A DNA stretch of 64,000 nt from Desulfurococcales archaeon. GTDB taxonomy: Archaea > Thermoproteota > Thermoprotei_A > Sulfolobales > WAQK01. The notes beneath the pieces are model-generated. The model made no database searches. It saw only the letters and a program-made list of their open reading frames with translations, and had not been told where the DNA came from. The DNA is taken from positions 62,001-126,000 of the forward strand of contig JALWQH010000043.1 in the NCBI GenBank assembly GCA_027083135.1. The letters run 5' to 3'. Every line of letters starts with the position of its first letter. Position 1 is the stretch's first letter. This document shows positions 1-9,386 of this stretch, piece after piece. Position numbers and translations under genes: made by a program.

Positions 1-198
1 CGTGTAAGAGAGGCCTATAAGGGTGAGAGGATGATAACCATTGATGGAGTTAAGATAATAGGCGAGGATTACTGGGTGCTTGTGAGGCCCAGCGGCACAG
101 AGCCTGTTCTAAGAATAATGGCTGAAGCTAAGAGCAGGGAGAAGGTGGAGAGGATCGTAGAGGAGGTTAAGAAAATAGTTCTAGGTGGGGCTCGGTGA
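1..198 (+). CDS. Phosphoglucosamine/phosphomannomutase family protein, C-terminal fragment
   Basis: Only the last 65 codons lie in the window; the frame is open from base 1 to the TGA at 196-198. The fragment carries the motif RPSGTEPVLRI, the phosphate-binding loop of the C-terminal domain 4 of alpha-D-phosphohexomutases, followed by the usual helix-rich end (AEAKSREKVERIVEEV). Members of this family interconvert hexose 1- and 6-phosphates (glucosamine, mannose or glucose) for sugar-nucleotide synthesis. The catalytic serine loop and sugar-specificity loop lie upstream of the window, so the substrate cannot be chosen here. Its stop overlaps the GTG start of the next gene, which suggests co-transcription. 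Confidence 0.85.
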   Translation, partial: RVREAYKGERMITIDGVKIIGEDYWVLVRPSGTEPVLRIMAEAKSREKVERIVEEVKKIVLGGAR

Positions 199-578
199 GA
201 TACAGGCTTCTCGACCTCCTAGCATGCCCCATGTGCAGGCATTTCCCCCTGAAGCTCATAGTATTCAAGGAGAGGATAGATGAAGGAGCCGAGCTTCCAG
301 GCAAGCCTCCCCTCTGCGAAATATACTGCGCCTACAGGGGGAAGAAGCTGGAAGACATGGGGGAGAAGCCTCCATGCGGAGAATGCATAAAACACGATGT
401 GGAGGAGGGGCTTCTATACTGCCCGGCTTGCGGTAGATGGTACCCGATAATGAACGGCATACCGCGCATGCTTCCAGACGACCTGAGACCTGAGGAGGAG
501 TTCAGACGCTTCCTTGAAAAACACCTCGAAGAAATACCAGAGGATATTAGGAGAAAGATCCTCAGCGTGAAATCCTAG
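195..578 (+). CDS. Trm112-family methyltransferase activator
   Basis: A 127-residue protein starting with GTG, overlapping the preceding stop codon. The N-terminus (LLACPMC, C11 and C14) and the later block YCPACGRWYPIMNGIPRMLP (C76 and C79) form the zinc-binding core typical of Trm112, the small partner that stabilises several SAM-dependent methyltransferases acting on tRNA, rRNA and release factor. Between these halves is an insertion (about residues 26-70) with four further cysteines (C41, C45, C61, C64), which could form a second metal site. In eukaryotes and some archaea Trm112 serves several partners; no partner methyltransferase gene is adjacent here. Confidence 0.85.
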   Translation: MRYRLLDLLACPMCRHFPLKLIVFKERIDEGAELPGKPPLCEIYCAYRGKKLEDMGEKPPCGECIKHDVEEGLLYCPACGRWYPIMNGIPRMLPDDLRPEEEFRRFLEKHLEEIPEDIRRKILSVKS

Positions 579-615
579 GATATGTTAATTAGAGCCGAAC
601 CTACCCTGAGAGGCG

Positions 616-1038
616 GTGGAATCCGTGTCCTCTGTTTCAGGATTCATGGGTAACCTTGATGAATGGGTGGAGATGCAGAGAAGGGTGCTGAGAGCCCTCG
701 AAGACATGGATGTGAAGCTTAGGGAGGGGGATAGGCTAGAACTAATAGTTGCGTCTAGAGCAGTATTCCAGCATCTGATAAGAACATTGAAGGCCTTCGA
801 CCAGTGGCTCCAGGATCCCGTGATAACCAGCCATATGCCGCGTGAAATGCTGGTTGACGTGTGGGGAACCATGCTTCAGGCAGCCAGACTTGTATTAGAG
901 CTTGACATAAGGCATACAAGCGGGTTCAAGGAGCATTTCGAGAAGCTTGCAAGGGAGGGTAAGCTGAGCCCCCTGGTTACATGGAGGCAGGAGAAGAAGG
1001 AGAGGGGCAAACAGGTTCTCCCGACAACCACTATCTAG
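616..1038 (+). CDS. DUF2153 family protein
   Basis: A 140-residue, all-helical-looking protein whose central block (ASRAVFQHLIRTLKAFDQWL, then HMPREML and LDIRHTSGFKEH) matches my recollection of the archaeal family DUF2153, whose function is unknown. No catalytic motif or membrane segment is visible. The annotated GTG at 616 follows GAGAGG very closely; a second GTG at 625 has a better spaced ribosome binding site, so the first three residues are uncertain. It converges on the next gene, with only 7 bases between the two stop codons. Confidence 0.7.
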   Translation: MESVSSVSGFMGNLDEWVEMQRRVLRALEDMDVKLREGDRLELIVASRAVFQHLIRTLKAFDQWLQDPVITSHMPREMLVDVWGTMLQAARLVLELDIRHTSGFKEHFEKLAREGKLSPLVTWRQEKKERGKQVLPTTTI

Positions 1039-1045
1039 CCTTATC

Positions 1046-1528
1046 CTAGAATCTCCTACGCCTACGCCTACCCCCTCTTCCAAGCATTGTAGCCAGCTCC
1101 ACCTCAGCGTCTATGGCTGAGATCTTAGGTCTAAGTTCTTCTACAAGTTCTCTAAGCTTCTCAGCCTCCTCCTCGGGGATCTTCTCGGATGGAAGGAACT
1201 CCTCTAGGGCGGTGCTGGTGAGCCGTAGCTTCTTGTTCCTAGGGTTGGTTTCAAGTAGACCTGTGTAGAGCAATGCTATGAGGCTGTCCCTCAGAGGCCT
1301 GCTTGAAGGAACTCCTCCTATAAGGCTGAACTCGTATCCTATGTTGAAGCCCTTCTGCTTAAGCTCATACACAAGGTATTGAAGAGCCTTCTCAGTTATC
1401 TCTCCGTATAGCCTTATGATGTGGAGAAGCCTTACCTTATCTTCATCTCTCCTTATATCGTCCAGCGTTATGGGATGTCTTGTCACTATTCTAAGCTCCT
1501 TGCCGCTTTTACCCTGCTGGCTTGACAT
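1046..1528 (-). CDS. Conserved archaeal protein, probable winged helix, Arg-rich tail
   Basis: A 160-residue protein I do not recognise by name. Residues about 25-110 alternate helices and short strands in a way that suggests a winged helix-turn-helix (KVRLLHIIRLYGEITEKALQ, later LLYTGLLETNPRNKKLRLT), the last part resembling a wing. A charged helical region follows (about 113-145), and the extreme C-terminus is GRGGRRRRRRF, a strongly basic tail likely to touch nucleic acid. It could be a DNA- or RNA-binding protein; this is inference from composition. It lies downstream of the divergent pair around 1530 and is convergent with the DUF2153 gene. Confidence 0.6.
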   Translation of the reverse strand: MSSQQGKSGKELRIVTRHPITLDDIRRDEDKVRLLHIIRLYGEITEKALQYLVYELKQKGFNIGYEFSLIGGVPSSRPLRDSLIALLYTGLLETNPRNKKLRLTSTALEEFLPSEKIPEEEAEKLRELVEELRPKISAIDAEVELATMLGRGGRRRRRRF

Positions 1529-1580
1529 GATACCACCTCAGAATATGAGGGGAAGCCGCTCTATTTAAAGCAAGCCTGAC

Positions 1581-2450
1581 CTATCCTCCAAGCTCGCGGA
1601 GCCTACGCATCATAGCCTCCTTCCTTGAGAGCCCTGTACGTGTAAGCGTGCTTATATCATACTCAAGCATGGTTCTCCAGTGATCACCGTATAGCTTCAC
1701 ATACTTCTCCCTAAGCTTGGAGAAAAGCTCATCCTCGCTCATAGATATAGCTTCAACCTCGGCCCTCCTCCCCATGGCTTCAAGCTGGGGAAGCATGATT
1801 GATACCCTCCTAGACGATAGGCCCAGATATGCCAGCAGAGCTGCAAGCATCCCCGCCCCATCAATACTCATGATGCTTAGTGGAGGGAAAGCCGCCAATA
1901 TTATGCATCCACCGATGATCACTGATGCCAGCGACAGTCTTGGCGAGAGAGAGGATGCTGCAGCCCCTGAAGCTAGGAAGACGAAGCCTAATGTTGAGGC
2001 AAGCATTCCTAAAAGACTACTACTAGTGCTCAGCAAAGCCGCCACAGATACTGTTAGAGCAGCTATGATCACCGGGGCCTGGAAGCCGATCCTATACCTA
2101 GACGCCTCCTCAAGCAGAATGGTGTGAGTGTTTCTAAGCGTGGCTGATAAGAGCTCGGCGTACTGCCTGGCCTCAGATGCCCTTCCAGCCTCCAACGCCT
2201 CCTTAAGCCTTCCTGACGCCTCCTCAACCCATCCTCTAAGCCTCGACAACACGTAGCGTATAGTGGGTGATGGCGGTGTACGGCTAGCCCATATGGATGC
2301 TGTAGAGGAGGCTTCGCGGAGAGAGGAGATAATTCTCCCTGTAACCTCGTCTTCCATGCTGAGGCTTGCAGTAAGATAAGTGAGGCTGACGATTCTTTCC
2401 CAAATACTTATCGCATCTCTTGCAGCGGGATCCATGTTCTTGCCCAACAC
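1581..2450 (-). CDS. Hypothetical membrane protein with cytoplasmic helical domains
   Basis: A 289-residue protein of unknown family. Residues 1-120 are helical and charged, residues about 124-222 contain roughly four hydrophobic segments (around APVIIAALTVSVAALLS, LLGMLASTLGFVFLASGA, LASVIIGGCIILAAF and GAGMLAALLAYLGL), and the last 65 residues are again charged (SEDELFSKLREKYVKLYGDH). This layout, soluble-membrane-soluble, suggests a sensor or scaffold, but no conserved motif supports a function. It is divergent from the TIP49 gene; the A/T-rich stretch at 2478-2490 lies between the two starts. Confidence 0.6.
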   Translation of the reverse strand: MLGKNMDPAARDAISIWERIVSLTYLTASLSMEDEVTGRIISSLREASSTASIWASRTPPSPTIRYVLSRLRGWVEEASGRLKEALEAGRASEARQYAELLSATLRNTHTILLEEASRYRIGFQAPVIIAALTVSVAALLSTSSSLLGMLASTLGFVFLASGAAASSLSPRLSLASVIIGGCIILAAFPPLSIMSIDGAGMLAALLAYLGLSSRRVSIMLPQLEAMGRRAEVEAISMSEDELFSKLREKYVKLYGDHWRTMLEYDISTLTRTGLSRKEAMMRRLRELGG

Positions 2451-2509
2451 TCGTCACTCAGGGCTGAAGCCCCGTGTAATTTAATATTTCTCCCCGTTCT
2501 TTAGGATGA

Positions 2510-3871
2510 ATGGTGTACGTCATGGCTGAGATAAGGGAGGTTACCGCGGGTTTCAGGAGGATAGGTGCTCACAGCCATATAAGAGGCCTAGGCCTAGATG
2601 AGAAGGGGAAAGCGAAGAAGATTGGGGCAGGCCTCGTAGGCCAGACGGAGGCAAGAGAGGCTGCAGGAATAGTCGTGCAGATGATCAGGGAGGGAAGGAT
2701 GGCTGGCAGAGGAATACTGCTTGTAGGTCCTCCAGGCACGGGTAAGACAGCTATAGCTGTAGCCATAGCCAAGGAGCTCGGCGAGGATACTCCCTTCGTA
2801 GCGCTAAGCGGCTCGGAGATCTATTCAGCAGAGGTGAAGAAAACCGAGGTTTTAATGCATGCTGTCAGGAAGTCCATAGGTGTGAGGATAAGGGAGCATA
2901 GGAAGGTATATGAAGGCGTGGTGAAGGAGCTTAAAGTTAGGAGGGCTAGACACCCCCTAAACCCATACGTCCTTATACCCCGCGAGGCAAGAATAACCCT
3001 GGCGACAAGGGACGATGAGCTTACCATAAGTGTGGGTGAAGAGATAGCTGCCCAGCTCCTCCAGATGGGTGTCAGGAAGGGAGATGTAATATGGATAGAC
3101 GCTGAGACCGGAAGGGTTTACAGGGAGGGTAGGGCGCGTGGCTTCGAGGAGGCTAGACGCTATGACGTGGAGGCTGAGAGATACGTGGAGATGCCTAAGG
3201 GCACGGTTAAGAAGGATAAGGAGATAGTGAGGGTGTTCACCCTCCATGATCTCGATATAGCAGCTCAGCAGAGCTCTATAACAGCCCTCCTAGGATTCTT
3301 CGCTGAACGTGAGATAAGCCCTGAGGTGAGGCAGAGAGTTGACGGAGAGGTTAGGAAATGGGTTGAGGAGGGAAGAGCAGAGATCGTGCCAGGAGTGCTC
3401 TTCATAGATGATGCACATATGCTTGACTTAGAGGCCTATAGTTTCCTTACAAGAGCTATGGAGAGCGAGCTTGCACCCATAGTGATCCTAGCAACCAATA
3501 GAGGCCTAACCAAAATACGGGGCGCTGACATAGAGTCTCCTCACGGTATGCCGCTTGACCTGCTTGACAGGCTCCTAATAATACCGACAAGGCCGTACAC
3601 TGAGGATGAGATAAGGGAGATCATTAAGATAAGGGCGGCTGAGGAGGGAGTAGAGATGAAGGATGACGCGTTGGAGAAGCTCACGAAGATAGGTGTGGAG
3701 ACAAGCTTGAGATACGCTGTCCAGCTCCTAGAGCCTGCCCGCATAATAGCGTCACGCAATAATAGGGATGCAATAATAGCGGAGGATGTGGAGGAGGCTA
3801 GAAGGCTCTTCACGGATGTTAAGCAGAGCACCGCGTATATAAGGAAATACGAGGAACTCTGGATGAAGTGA
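2510..3871 (+). CDS. RuvB-like AAA+ ATPase (TIP49/RuvBL family)
   Basis: A 453-residue AAA+ protein. Walker A is GPPGTGKT (residues 73-80), Walker B region [10 protein letters not shown] (297-306), followed by sensor 1 (ILATNRG) and a sensor 2 region ([11 protein letters not shown]). Between Walker A and B is the long insertion (about 130-260) with an OB-like segment characteristic of RuvBL1/RuvBL2, hexameric motors of chromatin-remodelling and snoRNP-assembly complexes in eukaryotes. Archaeal versions are uncharacterised partners of box C/D RNP or TBP. Start: ATG 2510 lies 25 bases after a TATA-like box (2480-2488), fitting a leaderless mRNA; ATG 2522 (MAEIREV) has GGATGA 12 bases upstream and is the alternative. 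Confidence 0.9.
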   Translation: MVYVMAEIREVTAGFRRIGAHSHIRGLGLDEKGKAKKIGAGLVGQTEAREAAGIVVQMIREGRMAGRGILLVGPPGTGKTAIAVAIAKELGEDTPFVALSGSEIYSAEVKKTEVLMHAVRKSIGVRIREHRKVYEGVVKELKVRRARHPLNPYVLIPREARITLATRDDELTISVGEEIAAQLLQMGVRKGDVIWIDAETGRVYREGRARGFEEARRYDVEAERYVEMPKGTVKKDKEIVRVFTLHDLDIAAQQSSITALLGFFAEREISPEVRQRVDGEVRKWVEEGRAEIVPGVLFIDDAHMLDLEAYSFLTRAMESELAPIVILATNRGLTKIRGADIESPHGMPLDLLDRLLIIPTRPYTEDEIREIIKIRAAEEGVEMKDDALEKLTKIGVETSLRYAVQLLEPARIIASRNNRDAIIAEDVEEARRLFTDVKQSTAYIRKYEELWMK

Positions 3872-3875
3872 CTGC

Positions 3876-5030
3876 TTAGGGCAGTGTTAATGCAAGCAGG
3901 TTGACGCCGGCCATGACGGCAACTGCTGCTCCTCCAAGCAGGCCTGCTATTTTCCCAGCATTCTCCCTGTATAGCAGGTAGACTGCTAATCCAGGTATCC
4001 ATGCAGTCATACTGACAACTATAGAGGCGGCCTCAATGATTCTAGTGGGGCTCCATACGCTCAGCATAGCTAGAGAAGCCATGTAAATCGCCGTTAACAT
4101 TAGTCCACTTAGCTTGAGATAACTAGATGCCTCAGCCTCAACTGCTGGGTGCCTGAAGGACGCGTTAACCATTATTATAGCCGTGATTGCCAGCAGCCCT
4201 GAAGCCATTACTCCTATCATTATGAGCGAGGAGCCAGGCAAACCTGCTGCGCTTCTGCCTACAAGGCATAATGGGCTTCTACACCCTCCTATCATGGAGG
4301 GTGCGGCTAGGAGTATTGAGGCTCCTATGAGCAGGGAGAACATCATGCCTACGCCGACGTTAAGCATCTCTGCCCTAACATCGCTTCCACTACTTGTGGC
4401 CAGGCTGTCGGCTTGAAGTACGAGGCTATAAGGGGCGGCTGAGGCTCCAAATACAGCTATGATGAGCAGGGCGTCATCACGGCCTTCAGGCAGGCTTACA
4501 CGCAGCCCGTTTAAGACTTCTTGGAGGCTGGGCGGATCCCTGAGAGCTGCGGCCACGAATACTAGGAGCACTATGCTTAGAGCTAGCAGTATTTTCTCAG
4601 CGTTCCTGCGGTTCTCTGCAGAGTATGTGAGGATCCATGAAGCCAGCATGACTATGAGCAGGGCAGGCCTCCACCCTATTCCAGCGAATACTGCGAGAAG
4701 TACTGCCAGCCCTGCAGCATTCATGATGGCTGTAGCCATATTAGCTGCATATAGGCTCCACGCAGGTATTAGTGCCAGCCTCCCATACTGCTTGTAGATC
4801 TCCTCTAAAAGCCCTCCACCCCTAATCTTAATCCCCACTACTGCAGCCATCTGCTGCATTATTGAGGCAATCATGAGTGATAGGAGCACAGCCCACAGCA
4901 TACGGGCACCGTGAAGCAAGCCTGCCAATGCAAAGATGCTGAGATTAGATACCTCGAATCCTGCGGCAGCTGAGAATAGTCCAGGCCCCAGTATATAGGC
5001 GAGTCCTCTATGCTTCAGCCTCCTCTGCAC
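3876..5030 (-). CDS. NRAMP-like membrane transporter lacking canonical metal motifs
   Basis: A 384-residue protein with about eleven hydrophobic segments. The first helix (GPGLFSAAAGFEVSNLS) and the sixth (IIAVFGASAAPYSLVLQADS) align with the two broken helices of the NRAMP/SLC11 fold. Canonical NRAMPs have DPGN in helix 1 and MPH in helix 6; here the former is degenerate and the latter reads APYS, so the usual Mn/Fe site is absent. Related proteins with altered sites transport other cations such as magnesium or aluminium, or have unknown substrates. It overlaps the preceding small membrane-protein gene by 23 bases, which suggests one transcript. Confidence 0.7.
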   Translation of the reverse strand: MQRRLKHRGLAYILGPGLFSAAAGFEVSNLSIFALAGLLHGARMLWAVLLSLMIASIMQQMAAVVGIKIRGGGLLEEIYKQYGRLALIPAWSLYAANMATAIMNAAGLAVLLAVFAGIGWRPALLIVMLASWILTYSAENRRNAEKILLALSIVLLVFVAAALRDPPSLQEVLNGLRVSLPEGRDDALLIIAVFGASAAPYSLVLQADSLATSSGSDVRAEMLNVGVGMMFSLLIGASILLAAPSMIGGCRSPLCLVGRSAAGLPGSSLIMIGVMASGLLAITAIIMVNASFRHPAVEAEASSYLKLSGLMLTAIYMASLAMLSVWSPTRIIEAASIVVSMTAWIPGLAVYLLYRENAGKIAGLLGGAAVAVMAGVNLLALTLP

Positions 5031-5247
5031 GGCTCACCACGCCTACAATGCTATCCCCCCCTATTAGCGCCTCAAGCTCCTCCAGGTCTATTCTCCTAGG
5101 CTCAACTACAACGTAAAGTCCCCTAGCCTCAGTGCCGCCTGCCTTACGATTATTCTCCAGTTTTCTCGCAGCCTTATAGTTATATATTAAGGGGATGAGG
5201 CCTAGGGCTCCATATATTAGTATAGAGGCAGCAGCTTCTCCATCCAT
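5008..5247 (-). CDS. Small membrane protein upstream of NRAMP-like gene
   Basis: A 79-residue protein from the ATG at 5247, chosen because GGGGGTGGG lies 4 bases upstream; an extended reading frame to 5292 exists but has no such site. It has one hydrophobic segment near the N-terminus (ASILIYGALGLIPLIYNY) and a charged soluble part. Its 3' end overlaps the start of the NRAMP-like transporter by 23 bases, so the two are probably translated together; a role as an accessory subunit is inference. I recognise no family. Confidence 0.55.
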   Translation of the reverse strand: MDGEAAASILIYGALGLIPLIYNYKAARKLENNRKAGGTEARGLYVVVEPRRIDLEELEALIGGDSIVGVVSRAEEAEA

Positions 5248-5637
5248 TATTCCCACCCCCTTCACATTACCGGGCAGGATCCCTGCACCCACTACTAGTT
5301 ATCCAGAGGGTAGTTGAGTTAAAAGAAGCTGGACTAAGTTTCAGGCCTACCAGATCAGATGATACATCCAGGTATATCTCCCTGTAATACTGCTTTCCCT
5401 AACCATATTAGGGTGAAGCTAAATGCAGTGATGACGTGTGGTTATTAGCACTGCAGGATTATGTGTTCATGAATGGCCGCCACGAGTAGTGGCGTACAGA
5501 ATGCTTTTAAGATGAATCCTGCGGGGCTTGGAGCCCTATCTAGGCCTAGGTGGACTTCACAGTAATTATAAGTGTGTGATGAAGCTTGTTGAATCTTCAA
5601 GTGTATGGAGGAATATAACTCAATAGTTTCTGCAATG
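5248..5637. other. 390-base intergenic region with hairpins, no gene recognised
   Basis: No convincing coding region: an antisense frame of 69 codons has no ribosome binding site and unusual composition. The stretch holds several inverted repeats: CGCCAC/GTGGCG (5478-5483 and 5489-5494, five-base loop), a 6-base pair GCAGTG/CACTGC around 5424-5453, GGGCT/AGCCC near 5523-5536 and the 10-base palindrome CTAGGCCTAG at 5540-5549. GTGATGA at 5428-5434 looks like a C box, but no D box follows at the right distance. The promoter of the minus-strand gene starting at 5247 must also lie here. Confidence 0.4.
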
Positions 5638-6306
5638 CTATTTATACTTGGCAATAATGTCTGCTATTCTCCTGGCAGCCTCGCCTGGATCACTGGATCT
5701 CGTTATAGCTGATCCCACAACCACTATATCGGCTCCTGCATTCAGCACTGCTTCCACGTTATCCTCCCTAAGCCCTCCTGCAACGGCTACAGGTCCCTTA
5801 AATGAATCCTTGACTCGTGACACTAGGCTTGCCTTCTCCGCCGCTGTTAAGACATGCTTCTTCTGGACATCTATGCCTACATGTATTCCAACTATGTCTA
5901 CACCTATGTCTCTAAGCTCTGCAGCCCTAGCTGGGGGGTCGGGGTGATTCATGAGGTCAGCTTCTAGGAGCATACCTCTCCTATGAGCCTCCTCTACAGC
6001 ACTCATAATGGTTGCATCATCCGCCAGCCCCATGACTGTAGCTATGTCTGCTCCATTAGCTCCTGCTAGGCCTGCTTCAAGCCCCCCTGTATCAAAGGTC
6101 TTCATATCGGCCAGTATAACAGCCTCTGGGAATATTCTTCTAAGCATTCTTACAGATACCATTCCAACGCTCTTTATGAGGGGGGTTCCAGCCTCAAGTA
6201 TATCCGCGCCATTCTCCCATACCTTTAAAGCCACTACAAGGGCTTTCTCAAGGCCTGTGAAGTCGAGGGCTACTTGTAGGGCAGGGTATTTCCCAATACG
6301 GGGCAA
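5638..6306 (-). CDS. hxlA: 3-hexulose-6-phosphate synthase (orotidine decarboxylase superfamily)
   Basis: A 222-residue TIM-barrel protein. LQVALDFTGLEKAL at the N-terminus, EAGTPLIKSVGM, the catalytic LADMKTFDTGG (D-x-K-x-x-D signature of the superfamily) and AGGLREDNVEAVLNAGADIVVVGSAI identify hexulose-6-phosphate synthase rather than OMP decarboxylase. In archaea lacking the oxidative pentose phosphate pathway it runs in reverse, making ribulose 5-phosphate from fructose 6-phosphate together with hexulose-phosphate isomerase, which is not next door here. The start is TTG at 6306, supported by GAGGTGG six bases upstream. It is divergent from pyrG. Confidence 0.85.
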   Translation of the reverse strand: MPRIGKYPALQVALDFTGLEKALVVALKVWENGADILEAGTPLIKSVGMVSVRMLRRIFPEAVILADMKTFDTGGLEAGLAGANGADIATVMGLADDATIMSAVEEAHRRGMLLEADLMNHPDPPARAAELRDIGVDIVGIHVGIDVQKKHVLTAAEKASLVSRVKDSFKGPVAVAGGLREDNVEAVLNAGADIVVVGSAITRSSDPGEAARRIADIIAKYK

Positions 6307-6348
6307 TTAGTCCACCTCTTATGAAATAATAGGGGCTATGGGTTTTAA

Positions 6349-8350
<2,002 letters not shown>

Positions 8351-8389
8351 ACTATTAACCACCTACAAGCTAAAAACACAGGTTCACTA

Positions 8390-8406
8390 ATAAACATTTT
8401 GTTTAT
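8390..8406. promoter_or_regulatory. Inverted repeat, candidate operator
   Basis: ATAAACA (8390-8396), spacer TTT, TGTTTAT (8400-8406): a perfect 7-base inverted repeat between the divergent regulator gene and rio2. It sits upstream of the regulator's A-rich promoter region (about 8365-8378) and about 40 bases before the rio2 TATA box. Symmetry and position suggest a binding site for the dimeric winged-helix protein next to it; this is inference. Confidence 0.4.
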
Positions 8407-8444
8407 AAGTCTGTCTAGGCATACTATAAGTTGTATCATAACCA

Positions 8445-8452
8445 CTTATAAA
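8445..8452 (+). promoter_or_regulatory. TATA box of rio2
   Basis: CTTATAAA at 8445-8452, about 40 bases before the GTG start at 8490, with the ribosome binding site TAGGGGAG at 8475-8482. The expected transcript start is near 8475. Confidence 0.5.
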
Positions 8453-8489
8453 TGGTATTCCACCTATCATTCCCTAGGGGAGTACACTA

Positions 8490-9386
8490 GTGAGGCTGGC
8501 AATACTATACAAGCAACTGTCAGCTAATGACTTCAAAGTACTCAGTGCACTGGAGAAAGGACTCAGAGAGCATGAATACGTTCCCGTGGAGATTATAGTT
8601 GGGAGGACGAGGCTACCTGAGCATCAAGCCTACCTCTCCCTAGGCAAGCTCAACAGGCTGAAGCTCATTAAGCGCTATACAGGCCGCTACGTGGGCTATA
8701 AGCTCACATTTAGGGGGCTAGACTGCCTAGCCCTTAGAAGCCTAGTGTCTAGGGGGATCATAGAGGCTTTAGGCGACAAGCTCGGCGTAGGGAAGGAGAG
8801 CGATGTTTACCTTGCCCTCACTCCCACTGGAATAAGAGCCACCTTGAAGCTCATGCGTGTTGGGCGTACAAGCTTCAGGCAGACTAAAAGGGTAAGGACG
8901 TATGTGGAGGGAGGCTCACCATCATCATGGCTGATACAGGCTAAGATAGCTGGCGAGAGGGAGTATAAGGCTCTTGAGGAGCTGTATAGGCTTGGAGCAA
9001 TGGTTCCGAAGCCTCTTGGCTGGAGCCGCCACGCAGTAGTGACGGAGTATTTGGAGGGCCTGGAGCTCTACAAGGTTAGAAGCCTCAGCGATCCTGAGGC
9101 AGCGTTAACCATGATCCTTGAAACCATGAGGATAGCGTACCTTAAGGCTGGAATAGTGCATGGAGACCTAAGCGAATACAATATCCTGGTGACACCTGAG
9201 GAGAAGGCGTATATTATTGACTGGCCTCAATACGTTTACAGAGATCACCCTTCAGCGGAACGTCTTCTGAGGAGAGATGTAGACTATGTGGTTAAGTTCT
9301 TTAGGAGGAGGTTTAAGATACAGGTTAGTGAGCTGGACGCCCTCCGATATGTGAAGGGGGAAACTAATGGCATCAGGCGGTCCTAG
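8490..9386 (+). CDS. rio2: RIO2-type atypical serine/threonine kinase
   Basis: A 298-residue RIO kinase. Residues 1-90 form the winged helix specific to Rio2 (FKVLSALEKGLREHEYVPVE). The kinase part has the nucleotide loop GVGKESDVY (99-107), the catalytic loop HGDLSEYN (224-231) and the metal-binding IIDWPQ. Rio2 binds late pre-40S particles and its ATPase drives small-subunit maturation; the archaeal enzyme is thought to act similarly. GTG start with TAGGGGAG upstream. The last 20 bases overlap the start of the DUF460 gene, so the two are likely coupled. Confidence 0.95.
   Translation: MRLAILYKQLSANDFKVLSALEKGLREHEYVPVEIIVGRTRLPEHQAYLSLGKLNRLKLIKRYTGRYVGYKLTFRGLDCLALRSLVSRGIIEALGDKLGVGKESDVYLALTPTGIRATLKLMRVGRTSFRQTKRVRTYVEGGSPSSWLIQAKIAGEREYKALEELYRLGAMVPKPLGWSRHAVVTEYLEGLELYKVRSLSDPEAALTMILETMRIAYLKAGIVHGDLSEYNILVTPEEKAYIIDWPQYVYRDHPSAERLLRRDVDYVVKFFRRRFKIQVSELDALRYVKGETNGIRRS

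Noticed and set aside
5428-5490. GTGATGA as a C box of a C/D sRNA
   Set aside because: The next 60 bases contain no D or D' box at a workable distance.
5445-5654. A 69-codon minus-strand reading frame before the hexulose-phosphate synthase stop
   Set aside because: No ribosome binding site, composition unlike its neighbours, and it overlaps the end of a well-supported gene; the hairpins in this region argue for non-coding DNA.
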